A stretch of 64,000 nt of DNA from Liolophura sinensis (Eukaryota; Mollusca; Polyplacophora; Chitonida; Chitonidae): assembly GCF_032854445.1 (NCBI RefSeq), contig NC_088297.1:7675375-7739374 (forward strand), given 5' to 3'. A model generated the notes under the pieces. That model did no database searches, was not told the DNA's origin, and saw nothing but the letters and a program-made list of their open reading frames with translations. Positions 24,436 to 37,700 of the stretch are shown here, in pieces. Positions within the stretch are counted from its first letter, which is position 1; each line of letters begins with the position of its first letter. Position numbers and translations under genes: made by a program.

Positions 24436-24646
24436 CTCCAGTAGGACCATGGGTATGTGATCTAAGGGGTTCTCCAGTAGGACCATGGGTATGTGATCTA
24501 ATGGGTTCTCCAGTAGGACCATGGGTGTGTGATCTAATGGGTTCTCCAGTAGGACCATGGGTGTGTGATCTTATGGGTTCTCCAGTAGGACCATGGGTGT
24601 GTGATCTAATGGGTTCTCCAGTAGGATCATGCGTGTGTGATCTGTG
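24436..24646. repeat. Minisatellite, unit 36 bp, about 6 copies
   Basis: Units read CCAGTAGGACCATGGGTATG then TGATCTAATGGGTTCT. The 36-bp period keeps a frame open (repeated VGPWVCDLMG); not a gene. Confidence 0.93.
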
Positions 24647-24676
24647 TAATGGGCTCTGCCATACAACCTAATCCTA

Positions 24677-25315
24677 CTGGAGTTCCGGCTTTAAGTAGTA
24701 AGATATGATGGTACCCGCAGAGTCCTGCAAACACCCATAGTTCCAGCTGTAAGTGGTAAGATGTGATGGTTCCCGTCGGGTTTACTAACACCCTCAGTTC
24801 CGGCTGTATGTGGTAAGATGTGACGGTTCCCGCCGGGTTCTGCTAACACCCATAGTTCCAGCTGTACGTGGTAAAATGTGATGGTTCGCGTCGGGTTTAC
24901 TAACACCCTCAGTTCCGGCTGTACGTGGTAAAATGTGATGGCTCCCGCCGGGTTTACTAACACCCTCAGTTCCGGCTGTACGTGGTAAGATGTGACGGTT
25001 CCCGCCGGCTTCTGCTAACACCCATAGTTCCAGCTGTACGTGGTAAAATGTGATGGTTCCCGCCGGGTTCTGCTAACACCCTCAGTTCCGCCTGTACATG
25101 GTAAGATGTGATGGTTCCCACCGGGTTCTGCTAACACCCTCATTTCCGGCTGTACGTGGTAAGTTGTGATGGTTTCCGCCGGGTTCTGCTAACACCCTCA
25201 GTTCCGGCTGTACGTGGTAAGATGTGATGGTTCCCGCCGGGTTTACTAACACCCTCAGTTCCGGCTGTACGTGGTAAGTTGTGACGGTTCCCGCCGGTTT
25301 CTGCAAGTTCTGCCA
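24677..25315. repeat. Minisatellite, unit 57-58 bp, about 11 copies
   Basis: Units contain CTCAGTTCCGGCTGTACGTG, GTAAGATGTGATGGTTCCCG and CCGGGTTTACTAACACC, with starts at 24793, 24851, 24908, 24965, 25023 and 25081. Variant units with CATAGTTCCAG alternate irregularly. Confidence 0.93.
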
Positions 25316-25344
25316 TTAATCTGGGTTGTTTTATGAGTACAATA

Positions 25345-25710
25345 GTACTTAAAGGAAAAGGCCTCTAAAAATCGAAGTAGACATTGCTACGTAGACCACT
25401 TGAAAGTATGCGTAAAGATATTTCATTTATTACATCCCATAATAGCACAGTTTATGAACTCTGTCGTCACCGCTATTTAATTCAAATCACGACACTGATT
25501 GTTGGAATAACTGTTTACCCATGAGTGAAAGATTACTGAAATAATGTTCCCCAAAATTCCTCCCTTCTGGTGAACATGATGAAAACAGGTGATGTGATGT
25601 AAGAGTTCCTAGATACCGTCATTATGGCCCCTGAAACCCACCAAAGTTTTCAAATATTTGAATGCCTTTCAACAATCTCACAAAAATCTGAAAAAATAAA
25701 TGAAAGAATT
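25345..25710 (+). repeat. Dispersed repeat, copy 1
   Basis: Similar in reverse complement to 52925-53310. Shared blocks include GTAGACCACTTGAAAGTATG (one mismatch class), GAGTGAAAGATTACTGAAAT and TTCTGGTGAACATGA. Non-coding; class unknown. Confidence 0.7.
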
Positions 25711-26511
25711 TGTACGCATAATTTTCAGTTTTCTTTATGATACACTTTATTTCATTTTTGTAGCTTTCTTTTACTTTAAAACATCAACTAATGGAAAGGA
25801 CTTTCATGACAAATTCGATACAGTGTACGTTTCGTTTCACCAAAAGAAACTGCTGAACCGTCGGTCCCGTGTGATACACGTGCATAGCCGTTTGCATATG
25901 TCTTAGTACCTTTGGTTTTGTAAAGTAATTTTGGCCGCGAAGAGCAGGTGTATGAAAGGATAGGGTTGTACAGTGTTGTTATTGTCCTTTATTAGGAACA
26001 GTTTTCTTCTTGCACTTATAATTATTGATTCCAAACTTCTTAATTAATTAACTATCGTGTTTTGAGACTCGCCGAACCAAAACGGAACGATTGCAACACA
26101 CCAGTTCATGACAAATAACCTTACTTTCATATACGCTATGCCATTGCACTTGGTGACCTCGCAGCCATCAAGCTGATCCAACGAGGCTGACCTTGAGGTC
26201 ATGACGTTTTGTCTTCTGCCTAATGTAAATGCACGCAGATATATGACGACAAAATTATCTGAGTAAGCGGGACGAAAATGTCGCTTGTACCTCACAACTC
26301 TGTATATTTCAAAGTTATTGTGTATAGTAATATAGTCAGCTGAATTGTATATAGCTTATTGTAGTGTTGTTCTTTTGTAGCATGCATGATCTGTTGTTCT
26401 AATAGGTTAGCCAAATCTTGTAGTTCGGCTAACTTTTGGCATGGACAAAGGCATGCAGTGCTGCCAGTCATCTGTGTCGTCATGCAAGAATGTTATTTAT
26501 GATGGGGGCCC

Positions 26512-26775
26512 TCCGTGGCTCAGTCGGTTATCCCGCTAGCGCAGCGTAATGACCCAGGAGTCTCTTACCAATGCGGTCGCCGTGAGTTCAAGTCCAGCCC
26601 ATGCTGGCTTCCTCTCTTTCCATACGTAGGAAGATCTGCTAGCAAACTGCGGATGGTCGTGGGTTTCCTCCCGGGCTCTGCCTGGTTTCCTCCGACCATA
26701 ATGCTGGCCGCCGTCGCATAAGTGAAATATTCTGGAGTACGTCGTAAAACACCAATCAAATAAATAAATAAATAT
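26512..26775 (+). repeat. SINE-A, full length, with target-site duplication
   Basis: Flanked by TATTTATGATG on both sides (11 bp). Contains complete head, core and (AAAT)n tail. Confidence 0.92.
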
Positions 26776-26844
26776 TTATGATGTTGAAGAAAGTGTAGCA
26801 CCTTTGGAAATTCAGATAGCCTTACTTAAAGAGGCATGCATTAA

Positions 26845-27295
26845 AGGTGGAGAAAACTCAAAAATTAAATAAAGTTCAGATGAAAGAGGGCTAAAAGTTA
26901 GTTGTATTTGTGGCCTTCAATATTTTTGTCGATTCTCCTTTCAGGAGTACAAGACACTTGAAAATATTTTTGTATGGTGGGTATTTGGGACAACTTCTTG
27001 GTATATATTGTTATGTCATAAAAATACTATAAATGAGTGTGTAACACATGTTTAATAAATATATTTGCGCTAGATTTTGATCTTTTCAGCTTACAAATGT
27101 GTTCAATCTGGATTTTGATAAAATTTACAGTTTTAATATGTTCATAATATTATCATATCTCGGATTAAATGCATATGTTTGGACATAAACAACAAATTTA
27201 CCATCAAATAAATTTATTAGGCATGCATCACATCCTTATTTAGAAGATTGTTACGCAAAGACGATACATACAAGTAGCAAGAGGTGGTCCCAAAC
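26845..27295 (+). mobile_element. Non-autonomous element, copy 1 (right end truncated)
   Basis: About 440 bp collinear with 37940-38395, sharing TTTGTATGGTGGGTATTTGG and AAACAACAAATTTACCATCA-like blocks. It ends in GGTGGTCCCAAACACCCC, the start of an inverted right arm. Confidence 0.7.
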
Positions 27296-27299
27296 ACCC

Positions 27300-29715
27300 C
27301 AAATAACTGACCGATGGGGAACAAGACTCTACGGCCACACTGGTAAGTTATCTGCCCTTGACTGTGTTTTGAATTATGTTCTGTTTACATGGTAAGTGGA
27401 CAATGATTCAGTCAGTGGAAGTGACAACTGCCCTGTGGTTAATATTACCACATTATTATGATGTAGGTTATCAGCTTAGGCGGAAAATACAAAGAGCTGA
27501 CTTGGATATCTATATCTGTGACAACATTGCATGCGCTAAAAATTCTGCAGCCAGTATTTCCACGCCAAAGCCTTCAGTGGCGGTCCGGTCGGTCGAAGCA
27601 CCCAGTTCTAGCGTGAACGACAGAGTGTACTTATGTCATACTGTGTGTCAGCGTAAAGGATGTTAGAAAAGAGCGTCTCAATGGTTTGTGCAACGATACC
27701 GTTTTTGTATCGTATATGAAAGGTTATTGCACAGCGTACAATCAAACAAACCCAAAAGGCTACTGGCGAAAGTACTGCTCTAGCCATACTAGTTCACCGT
27801 CTTTAAAGAGGATATGGACCCAGGAAAAGCAATGCTTGGTGCTAAGAATTATTTGTTTAGTGTGTAAATTTAATTGGTGTTTTACGCTGTACCCGGTTTA
27901 GTCTATCATCCGTGGGAACAAGCTGGTCTGGTCTACCATCTATGGGACCATCAGGCTGTTTAGGACCATCCACTGCTAGAGCATCAGGACCATCGTAACG
28001 CTTGTCAGGATGATCATCAGTCGGTTACCTTAACAATGGACTGGTCACGTGTGTCATCAACACGAACAGCAGGATTACTTCTTCTATCATCATAGTTAAC
28101 TTGCTGGTGTGATCTTTCACCCGTGTGAACACAAAACAAATACATATGGAAACGTTCAGTTATTTGCAGCCCATGTACAAATTAAACTAGAACGACACTT
28201 AACTGCCACTGGTAACATATATAATCATCTATTAAACACTTTACATTTTATTTAATTATTAGGTATTTGATACATGTAAATTTTGATACTAACGAGTTTT
28301 TCAATTAGATTTTAGTGCCCCCTAGCAACATGACTGTTTTAATTTATTAGATAAGGTTCTAGACAGCCTCCTTTGACTCGAGTCACGCATGGAACAGAAA
28401 TGTAAAATTTCACACTTTCAACCATATAAAATTTTGCCTATGTAAATCATGTAACTTACATCCGTTTGTGGATACACGTTTAAGTAATCACCCTTGGTAA
28501 TATTAATTCATTCGGATCTCAACATTTTGAAACAAAGAATAACAATGCAAAGTAAATTCTTCTAGGCTAAAGCTGTATTTCATTTCTATGTATTAAAATC
28601 CAGCAAGTTAACCATTTCAAACTTCGTTTGTTGGGTTCGCACTTTCCTTCAGACAGCGTGTTGGTCGTAGCCGGGTGCTTATACAACCAGACCACTCGAA
28701 TTGTTGCGAAAGAATAAGTTTTTTGGCGTGCTTAAGACAGATGAACATGGTATGTTGCTAAATGCACATGTGCGTGTTTCACGTACTTTTGTCATGTGGG
28801 GAATATATCTGAATAGAGTCTCTTCCACGATTGGCCAGCCTCATCCGGGGAACCACCAATGAATTCACGCAAGTACTGACATAGAAACTTACGCGTGAAA
28901 AAGGCAACCAAGTCTTTGTTATATCTCACACAGCTTTCGTGTATACGTTAGTATATTTGTTCTGGATTGCTTCGTCAGGACTTTCTTGGATTGTGCACCG
29001 TGCCGGAATCTAACCACGGTTCACACGGACCGTTACTAAGTAACCTGAAAGTCATGAACTAATAAAAAGTGCGTTATGTTACAGATGTGAATAATTCTGT
29101 GTAGATACTGTCTTTATGTCTATTCATAATGTTTAGCAATTTTGTGTAGTTTATGTCAATCACCGAAGTCATTTGGTAAAAAGTCATACTCGATATCATT
29201 GCAAAAATGCGGTTTAAACGGAACTTATTGTCGAGTCACGAGAAATAAAGTGGCGCAAACTGCATTGCTCTCCGACCAGTACCTTAAGATGTAGCAAGGG
29301 CTTAAATTCTTAGATGGCGTCATCATGAAGTAACAACGTTCCGCAACTCCTTTCAGCATGTGCAGATTGGATGCGTTGCTCTGCATCGTTTGATACCTTA
29401 CTTATGTAGTTCAGTGTTAAATTAATTCTTTTAGAACAGACGGTATCAGATGCTTTACGTTTGCTGCGCACCAAATGCTGTGGCAATGGTAATACGTACA
29501 TTTAGGCACTTGTTTGCCTTCGACTTGGAAGTCACACAATTGGTCGGTCATTCAAATGGACTTGGCCCAATGATCTGAGATGTTCTGAGTACTGAACGGC
29601 ATATAATTTATCGAGAAAGGTTTTAGCGTAGAAACAACCAGTTGCGTTCTCACATGTTACATCTAAAGTCTTTACACCACGTTGTAGCTTGTGTCAGTCA
29701 CCCAGATTGTATGTA
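27300..29715. other. Intergenic stretch between the convergent genes
   Basis: No exon, domain or repeat that I recognise. A 96-codon frame at 27376 lacks any recognisable motif. A degenerate TGG(G)ACCATCAGG-like repeat occurs near 27905-28020. Confidence 0.5.
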
Positions 29716-29719
29716 TGTA

Positions 29720-29905
29720 TGCTTGGGGTAGCATTTCCTACTTAATTTGGCAGTCATATGACGACGGAGAATACACCAGACATATATAAAACACTCTACT
29801 CAGTCACATTATACTGACCCCAGCCACCTCTTACCATATTTAAAGTCTTTGGTATGACCCGATTTCGCGGTAGACGCTCTAATCATTAGGCCACCGAAGC
29901 GGTTC
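29720..29905 (-). repeat. SINE-C copy
   Basis: Shares the CAGTCATATGACGACG terminus, the CAGTCACATTATACTGACCC core and the reverse tRNA-like head GACGCTCTAATCATTAGGCC with 14350-14692. Confidence 0.7.
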
Positions 29906-30062
29906 ATCTAGGTTGTACCAGGGAGCTTATAGCACAAACATCACAGGGGTCATTGTTCATTAGACTTGATTTTCTCAAAGTTATGTGCAACAAGTGTAAG
30001 ATTGCAGTGTAGTTATTTGGATTCCTCCACGAACTTGTTCTGAACGCACCGTACTCAGAAAA

Positions 30063-30417
30063 GAGTGAGTAAGTGCTTGCGGTTTAACGTCCTACTTAAC
30101 AATTTTTCAGTCATATGATGACGAAGGTATCCTTAGAGTGCATGTAATGTGCCTCGTTGTTGCAGGACGGATTTCCACCGCTCTTTTATCTAGTGCTGCT
30201 TCACTAAGTCGGCTTACCGAAGACAATTAAGCCGCCGCGCGCGAGCCATCATACTGATACAGGTCAACCAGTCGTTGCACTATCCCCTTCATGCTGAACG
30301 CCAAGCGAGGCAGTTACTTCCTCTTTTAAGGTCTTAGATGTGTAACTCGACCCAGGATTCATCCTGGAACTAGCGCTCCCGAAGCGGACGCTCTGCCAAC
30401 TGTGCTATCGGGACTGG
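30063..30417 (-). repeat. SINE-B, full length, with perfect target-site duplication
   Basis: Reverse orientation, tRNA-like head at the right (AGCGGACGCTCTGCCAACTG). Flanked by identical GTACTCAGAAAAGA (30051-30064 and 30418-30431). Confidence 0.93.
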
Positions 30418-30753
30418 TACTCAGAAAAGAAATCTAATGGGGGGTTTTTTTTTTCTTCAAAAAAAAAAAAAAAACAACAAAAAAAAACAAAAACATAAAT
30501 GACATGTAGCCAAAGATAACGGGAATTAGCATTGGTGAATGTTGAAAAATCAGCGTTTTAATTCAAACTTTTAAAGTTGACTTTCTCTGTTTAAAAAGTA
30601 CACTGTAAAGAGTGAGAGTAAGTTTATGAGACGTATTGTAAATTGGTGAAACATGAAATACAATGCTTTCATGGAAAAGGTATCATCAATTTCACTGTTC
30701 ACTTTCTAGCATTAGTTTATTAATGGTTCAGATTAAACTATCCAGATTTCCTG

Positions 30754-30759
30754 TTTATT
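30754..30759 (-). terminator. Candidate poly(A) signal for terminal exon G
   Basis: AATAAA on the minus strand about 550 nt past the exon G stop; another at 30716-30721. Either fits, but neither is proven. Confidence 0.3.
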
Positions 30760-31310
30760 CCTGAACAAGTAGCACCACCAAGCTTCAGGCAAAGTACACC
30801 CAGTTCACCAGTATCTGGATTATAACCAACTGCTGAGAACCCCAAAGCGGAAGTAGATCCAGACATCAGATTTTAACTTATTACGTGTGACCTGACTGTA
30901 TATTACAATCGCGTTGCAATCTTTAAATGTTACGTGTTCAACATGAACATGCTTTTCGTAGGTTAAACATTTCAATGTTTACATCCAGGCACTACACGTT
31001 GCGAGTTCTATCCTCTGAAATAAACATTCCGAAGTATTCAGGATATGAACACTTATAGTGTGGTTAGTTTGTTTACAGAGGTATCATACTGCTGTATAAA
31101 CATGTCCAAGTATGTTGCAAATAAACATTAAGCACAGTTATTATCAAAGACATGTTTATGAGGCATTTAAATGTTAAACATCTGGGTTTTTCAGTGTAGT
31201 TCGTCAGGCACCATGCCAGCGAGACTAGTTCATCAAGGTCTTTATCAACGAGACACTTCTTCAGGTTCTTCGTCAAAAATATTAGTTCTTCAAGATCTCC
31301 GCCAACGACA

Positions 31311-31738
31311 CTAGTTCGTCGGTGGCTGCAGGGACTCGTTGATGAATTCTGTGACTTGGCGTTGCTTGTACAGAGACGCCTTCCTCGCCTTGTACGACTG
31401 TTGGCTTTTCTTGAAGACCGACGAAGAAATGATGGAATAGCCGTAGTCCTTCTGCTGCAGATATCGCTCTATGGCAGACCTCAGCGAGTTGAACGACGAC
31501 GGGTGATACTCCCCGCCGTCTCGGGTTTTTATATCGGAAAAGAATTCAGCAAGGTACTCGTCTAGCTCTGCTGGGGGCATGTCCTCTATGCGGCGATGGT
31601 CCTCAGCAAACCGGGTCCTAAGCCAAGATTGCAAACCTCTCACTGCAGATACGGTCTTCCGAATGGTGTCCACGGCCGTAAATCGGACGCCGGACTTTTG
31701 CAACAACAGCCCAGCCTCCGTGAAACACCTGTTGTCAT
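31311..31738 (-). CDS. Alternative terminal exon G
   Basis: Acceptor TTTTCTTCTCCTAG/AT, phase 1, 141 codons and stop. Domain: IRKTVSAVRGLQSWLR, RRIEDMPPAELDEYLAEFF, RDGGEYHPSSF, SAIERYLQQKDYGYSII, SSSVF. Last exon of the array in transcription order, about 25.5 kb from exon 3. Downstream exons outside the array were not seen between 23.9 and 31.3 kb. Confidence 0.89.
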
Positions 31739-34700
31739 CTAGGAGAAGAAAAGGAAGAAAACTAATTAGTTTCGTTTTTTGTGAAACCTTATAATTCACT
31801 AGTTCACGCAAAGGAAAAATAGAAGCATATGCACGGATACTCGCACCATACTCAGAAAAGAGTGAGTGAGCACTTGGGGTTTAACGTCGTACTTAACAAT
31901 TTTTCAGTCATATGACGACGAAGGAATCGTCAGAGTGCATAAACGAGGAAGTTTCAACTTCCTCGTTTATGCTCGCGTTAAGCATGAAGGGGATAGTGCA
32001 ACGACTGGTTGACCCGTATCAGCATAATGACTCGGGCGGCGCAGCTTACTTGCCTTCGGTAAGCCGTCTCAGTGAAGCAGCACAAGATAAAAGAGCAGTA
32101 GAAATCCGTCCTGCAACAAGGAGGCACACTGCATGCACTCTAGGGATTCTTCGTCGTCATACGTCGACTGAAAAATTGTTAAGTACGACATTAAACCCCA
32201 AGCCCTCACTCAGTCATTCTATTATTGGACGTCGACGCCGACGCTCATGGTACGATATAAGCTACGCCTGTACTTTATATAGACGAGCTAAAAATACCAC
32301 TCAAATTCCTAATGCATTAAAATGAAAAAAAAAATCATCTTTAATCAAAATCTCCATTGCAACTCCATCGTGCCTGGGTTTTCCATGTTTTGCAATCTGG
32401 TTTGGACTCTGTGGCTCAACTGCTGATAGCGGAACAGCTCTTTAATACTATATACATATACATGATCTGGCCTTCAGGTGGCACCAGGAATCATCTACTC
32501 ATTTCAGCGATGCCTGACTGTCCACCAGAACCCTTCATTTCGTGAATCGGTATCATGCGAACCTAATACCGCATTTATAATACAACTACAAAGATTCAAG
32601 GTGTAATGTTCTTACATGTATATTATAAAGCTTTCAAGAGTTTCTTCCGTTATTTAGTTTTTCCAACGTCCAGATCGATTGACACTTCTACTTAACTTAA
32701 GGGGGATCTGCCAATGACTTTGTTCAAATATTGCACACCAAATGCAGTCAAGCTGAAACAGTTCATGTGTAAATTGAAAACGTATTTTTTTACTGATGAC
32801 AAAAGCTATGAGCTGCTGGTTATACTGTTTACTTCATTCATGACTTAGTTGCCGTGGGATTTATTCATTTCGTTAGTGTTTTACGCTCTACTCATGTTGT
32901 CGTGGGATTTATTCATTTGATTAGTGTTTTATGCCCTAAACATGTTGCCGTGGGTTTTATTCATTTGATTAGTGTTTTACGCCCTACTCGTGTTGCCGTG
33001 GGATTTATTCATTTGATTAGTATTTTACGCCCCACTCGTGTTGCCGTGGATTTTATTCATTTGATTAGTGTTTTACACCCTACACATGTTGCCGTGAGAT
33101 TTATTGATTTGATAAGTATTTTACGCCGTACTCGTTTTGCCATGGGATGTATTCATTTGATTAGTGTTTTACACCCTACACATGTTGCCGTGGGATTTAT
33201 TCATTTGATAAGTATTTTACGCCGTACTCGTGTTGCCATGGGATTTATTCATTTGATTAGTGTTTTACGCCCTACTCATGTTGCCATGAGATGCTTAATG
33301 AAATCTCATCAAGTGCACGTGGTACGGGAATTTGAGAATTAAATACTGTAGTCATGGCAAACGAAAACATTCCGGTGAAAACATAGTAAACACTTGCCAT
33401 GGAGTAAATGAATTGTCCATTGTGACCTATCCAATGTATATTTACTCTGAAATACATGGATTGCTCTTTTATACTCTAATTCATTACATTTAATATATTC
33501 CAAAGGTGATCAACAAAAATGAGGACTAGTACATTTTCCAATAACTTGTCAATTAATCTCTAATGCAACATGTTCGTTGGCATTTAAGAAACGGAACGAC
33601 CTGACCTAATGAGTACTTAGGGATATGTACCCACAAAAGAATTCTGGCAAGAATACAGAAACATGACAAAAGATATATGGTACCGACATATGCTTAGAGG
33701 CAATTTTTGTTGGAATAATTCTTGTTATTAAACAAAGCTGAACAAGTAATAATATTTAGCAATTATTTATTGTCATTCTGCATGTTAATTAGCAAACAAT
33801 TAAAGACGAGGGATTCTCATAATCAAATATTTAAAGAGACAAAGAACACAAATTCTAAACATAAAGTGGCGCAAAAGTATACAAACGTGATATGAAGGCA
33901 AAGAGGTAGGAAGCGTTTTGTAAAACACTAAAGTGCAATGTCAGGTGTATTCTAAACGCATTCTGAGTACAGTATTGTCCAGCGGTTTCAAAGAACTAAC
34001 CGTAAACCGTAGTTGTATATACACATATAAATGTCGTTGAAACATTCTACTTGAGCATAGTCTGGCGTTGTGAACAACCACTTTCTGTCCAGCATATGTT
34101 GGCAAAACAAATCAGTACTTAACTAAGACTTGACGTTAAAACAAACGCTACCTGACCAGCAGATGATATTATATATGAACACTACATAACAAACATTTGA
34201 CGTTAAAATCTGTCTGACGAACACGAGCCGTTAAAAATGAAAACTGCCTGACGAACATGAGACATTCAAAACGACGACTGCCTGACCAACATGTGACGTC
34301 AAAAAAGTCGATTGCCTGGTCAACATGTGACGTCAAAAAAAAAACGACAACTGCCTGGCCAACACGTGACGTTAAAAACAACGACTACCTGGCCAACATG
34401 TGACGTTAAAAGCGACGACTGCCTCACCAACATGTGCTTTTAAAAAGTAGCAATTCACTAACCAACAGTTGATGTAATAAACATCATTAGCTGACCAACA
34501 AGTGAGGTCATAAACATCATTAGCTGACCAACAAGTGAGGTCATAAACATCATTACCTGACCAACAAAAGATGTTATAAACACCATAAGCTGACCAACAG
34601 GTGCTGCTGTAAACATCGTTAGCTGGCCAGCAGGAGGCGTCATAAACACTATCAGCTGAACAACAGGTGACGTTATAAACACCATTAGCTGACCAACAAG

Positions 34701-37700
34701 TGAGGCCATAAACATCATTCGCTGACCAACAGGTGAGGTTATAAACACCATAAGTTGAACAACAGGTGAAGTTATAACCACCATAAGCTGACCAATAGGT
34801 GAGGTTATAAACACGATCAGCTGACCAACAAGTGAGGTTATAAACACCATAAGCTGACCAACAGGTGAGGTTATAAACACCATAAGCTGACCAACAGGTG
34901 AGGTTTATATACACCATCAGCTGAACAACAGGTGACGTTATAAACACCATAAGGTGACCAACAGGTGAGGTCATAAACACCACAAGCTGACCAACAGGTG
35001 AGGTTATAAACACCATAAGCTGACCAACAGGTGAGGTTATAAACACCATAAGGTGAACAACAGGTGAGGTTATAAACACCATAAACTGAACAACAGGTGA
35101 GGTTATAGACACCACAAGCTGAACAACAGGTGAGGTTATAAACACCATAAGCTGACCAACAGGTGAGGTTATAAACACCATAAGCTAACAGGTGATGTTA
35201 TAAACACCATTAGCTGGCCAACAGGTGATGTCATAAACATCATTAGCTGACCCAACTGATTATATTAAAACAATTATATCTGACCAAAAATGATGTTTAA
35301 ATAACACATAATAACAAGCTCACATCCCCTCAAAATGCATACATGTGCAAATCTAGAGATCAGCCACACCAGATGGCCTATGTGTTTTGTGACATAAAAT
35401 CTACATAGCCTTAACACTATTGTTACGTGGAGACATGATCATGTGAACAAGGTAAGGGCTGCTACATAACTACAATATGCCCGCTAGGCTGTCACACACG
35501 AAAAAAAAACAATGGATTAAGGAAAAAGGCAAAATCAAGACCCCAGCTAACCAATGTTGATTCACAAAAATAGAGTGAGAAGGCCAGTGTTGCTGCAGAG
35601 TTAATTGGGCCTTGGAGATCATATGCTATAACACGCAACACAATCAGAAGCATGGATCCACATTGTCACACGGTAGGTGGATAATCATGTACAGTAGTGT
35701 GAATTCCAGTCAGGCTGTTGTTCTTATTTTAAGAATGTGTTCCTTCAAAACTCAACAACTAAAGTACACAAAACACATCCGACCTTTGAACTGATGACCC
35801 GAATATGTACTGGTACTACGATGTCTTTAAGGTGTTTTTGACAAGTGAATGTCCTTAGTTCTTTTGAACTAGTCACCCGATTATGTACTGGCCTCAGAAT
35901 GTCTTTCAGGTATTTTGACGAGTGCATTCTTACTTCATGCTCTGTTGTTAGAAACAGGTACACACAACCATGTCCAACTTTTGAACTTTTGTCAGCCGAT
36001 CGTATACTCTGGCAATAAGATGTTTTGAGGACTGTCTACTCTGGTTTTTTCTTGCTCTGTTGTTGCTTTTCTAGGTCTATTAGCCTGGTTTTGTAGGCCA
36101 TCTGACTAGAGAGGAAAATGTCGGATTTCACAATGGAGCACGGGTAGAGAAGCTGTTGAAGATATCGTTCTATGAAAGAGCGAAGCGCCCTGAACGAGGA
36201 TGGATGATAGTCCGCATTCGCCTTGTTCCGCGCCGTGGAGAAGAAATGGGCAAGGTACGCGTCTAACTCCGTTGGCGGGATATCTTCAATGCGACGCATC
36301 TCTTGACAATTTGACGATAACCAGTTATTCAGTACCTTCACTGCCGATAACATGTTCTTTGCCGTGACTTGTTTTCCGTGCCACAAAAGCGGTACAGGTT
36401 CCCCAGTTTCAGCATTGAGTCCATGTGCTGGAAGTAGAAATAACTTTGGGTTGATAGTGTGATCACTGCGACATGTATGTGGTATTGCTGTAAGAGGTGT
36501 GCAGCAAAAACCCCTTGTTCAAGTAAATGAAACAGCGAACGTTTTGCTGTCGCAAAATAGAACAACTGGGGAGAGATCTGCAAGGTACGGCAATGTACTG
36601 TCAGCGTCATATTTATGCATAATTTAAAAAGATATCTAATATTTGGGACATGGTTTATAACTGACTCAGAACTCAGCATCATTGAGCGTATGTAAGCATA
36701 CTTAACATAATTACATAACACTTTCACACCCCCGAGATGACATTGCCTCTAAAATACCATTCAACCTAAATCACAACAGTATCCCTACGACACAGCATAA
36801 CCCCACACTATCCAACACGTCAAACATTTCTAAGTGACGTCAAACATTTCTAAGTGACGTCAAACATTTGCATATTGCAGGGCATAAGGTCACGCAGAAG
36901 AAATGAACTGATCATACTACTATCGATTGAATACAGCTACACCGAATTACTTCCCTTTATGTGTGTTGTTATTTTTATTACACTCCGTTGCTACAATATG
37001 GCTGAATTTGTCGCAACATGACACATGTACAGGTCCCACTCCTCCCACTTAATTTCATCATCGCTTTTGTTTTGCAGATTCTTTCTTTATGAAATCCGCT
37101 ATTCATTAGTGTTATTTCCTAAACCCTTTACACTACATCTCATATTTCTGGCTTGTCACGGGATATTTACGTTTATCCTTCTTCAATAATACGTTTATCC
37201 CTCTTGAATAATGCTTATATCACAGGTCGTAGTAAGCAACTGAACAACAAATAACAATTACTTATTCATTTAAAGGTCTGGTTTCCATTTTCTCCTGAAA
37301 AAGACTATTTGACGTCAGTGAAATTTATTTATTTATTTATTTATTCACTTATTTGACTGGTGTTTTACGCCGTACTCAAGAATATTTCACTTATACGACG
37401 GCGGCCAGCATTATGGTGGGAGGAAACCGGGCAGAGCCGGGGGAAAACCCACCACCATCCGCAGGTTCCAGGCAGAGCTTCCCACGTACGGCCGGAGAGG
37501 AAACCAGCACGAGCTGGACTTGAACTCACAGCGACCGCATTGGTGAGAGGCTCCTGGGTCATTACGCTGTGCTACCGTGCTAATCAACTGAGCCACATTG
37601 GCCCCGACGTCCCTGAAAATAATCCTGTCAAGTCATACAAACTGCCTCCGGTAATTCCACCTAGACACCAAAAGGGACACGTCTGGCCCAGAGGAAAGAT

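Noticed and set aside
24375-24671. 98-codon frame with repeated VGPWVCDLMG
   Set aside because: 36-bp minisatellite with no gene context.
27376-27666. 96-codon plus-strand frame between the convergent genes
   Set aside because: No similarity to the domain exons, no convincing splice context, no recognisable motif.
32854-33342. 162-codon plus-strand open frame
   Set aside because: Created by the 48-bp SINE-tail minisatellite.
34372-35181. 269-codon minus-strand open frame
   Set aside because: Runs entirely through the 33-bp minisatellite; the period is divisible by three and the product is a simple repeat of VGQLMVFITSP-type units.
34459-35265. CRISPR-like array
   Set aside because: Tandem units without unique spacers in a eukaryotic genome; an ordinary minisatellite.
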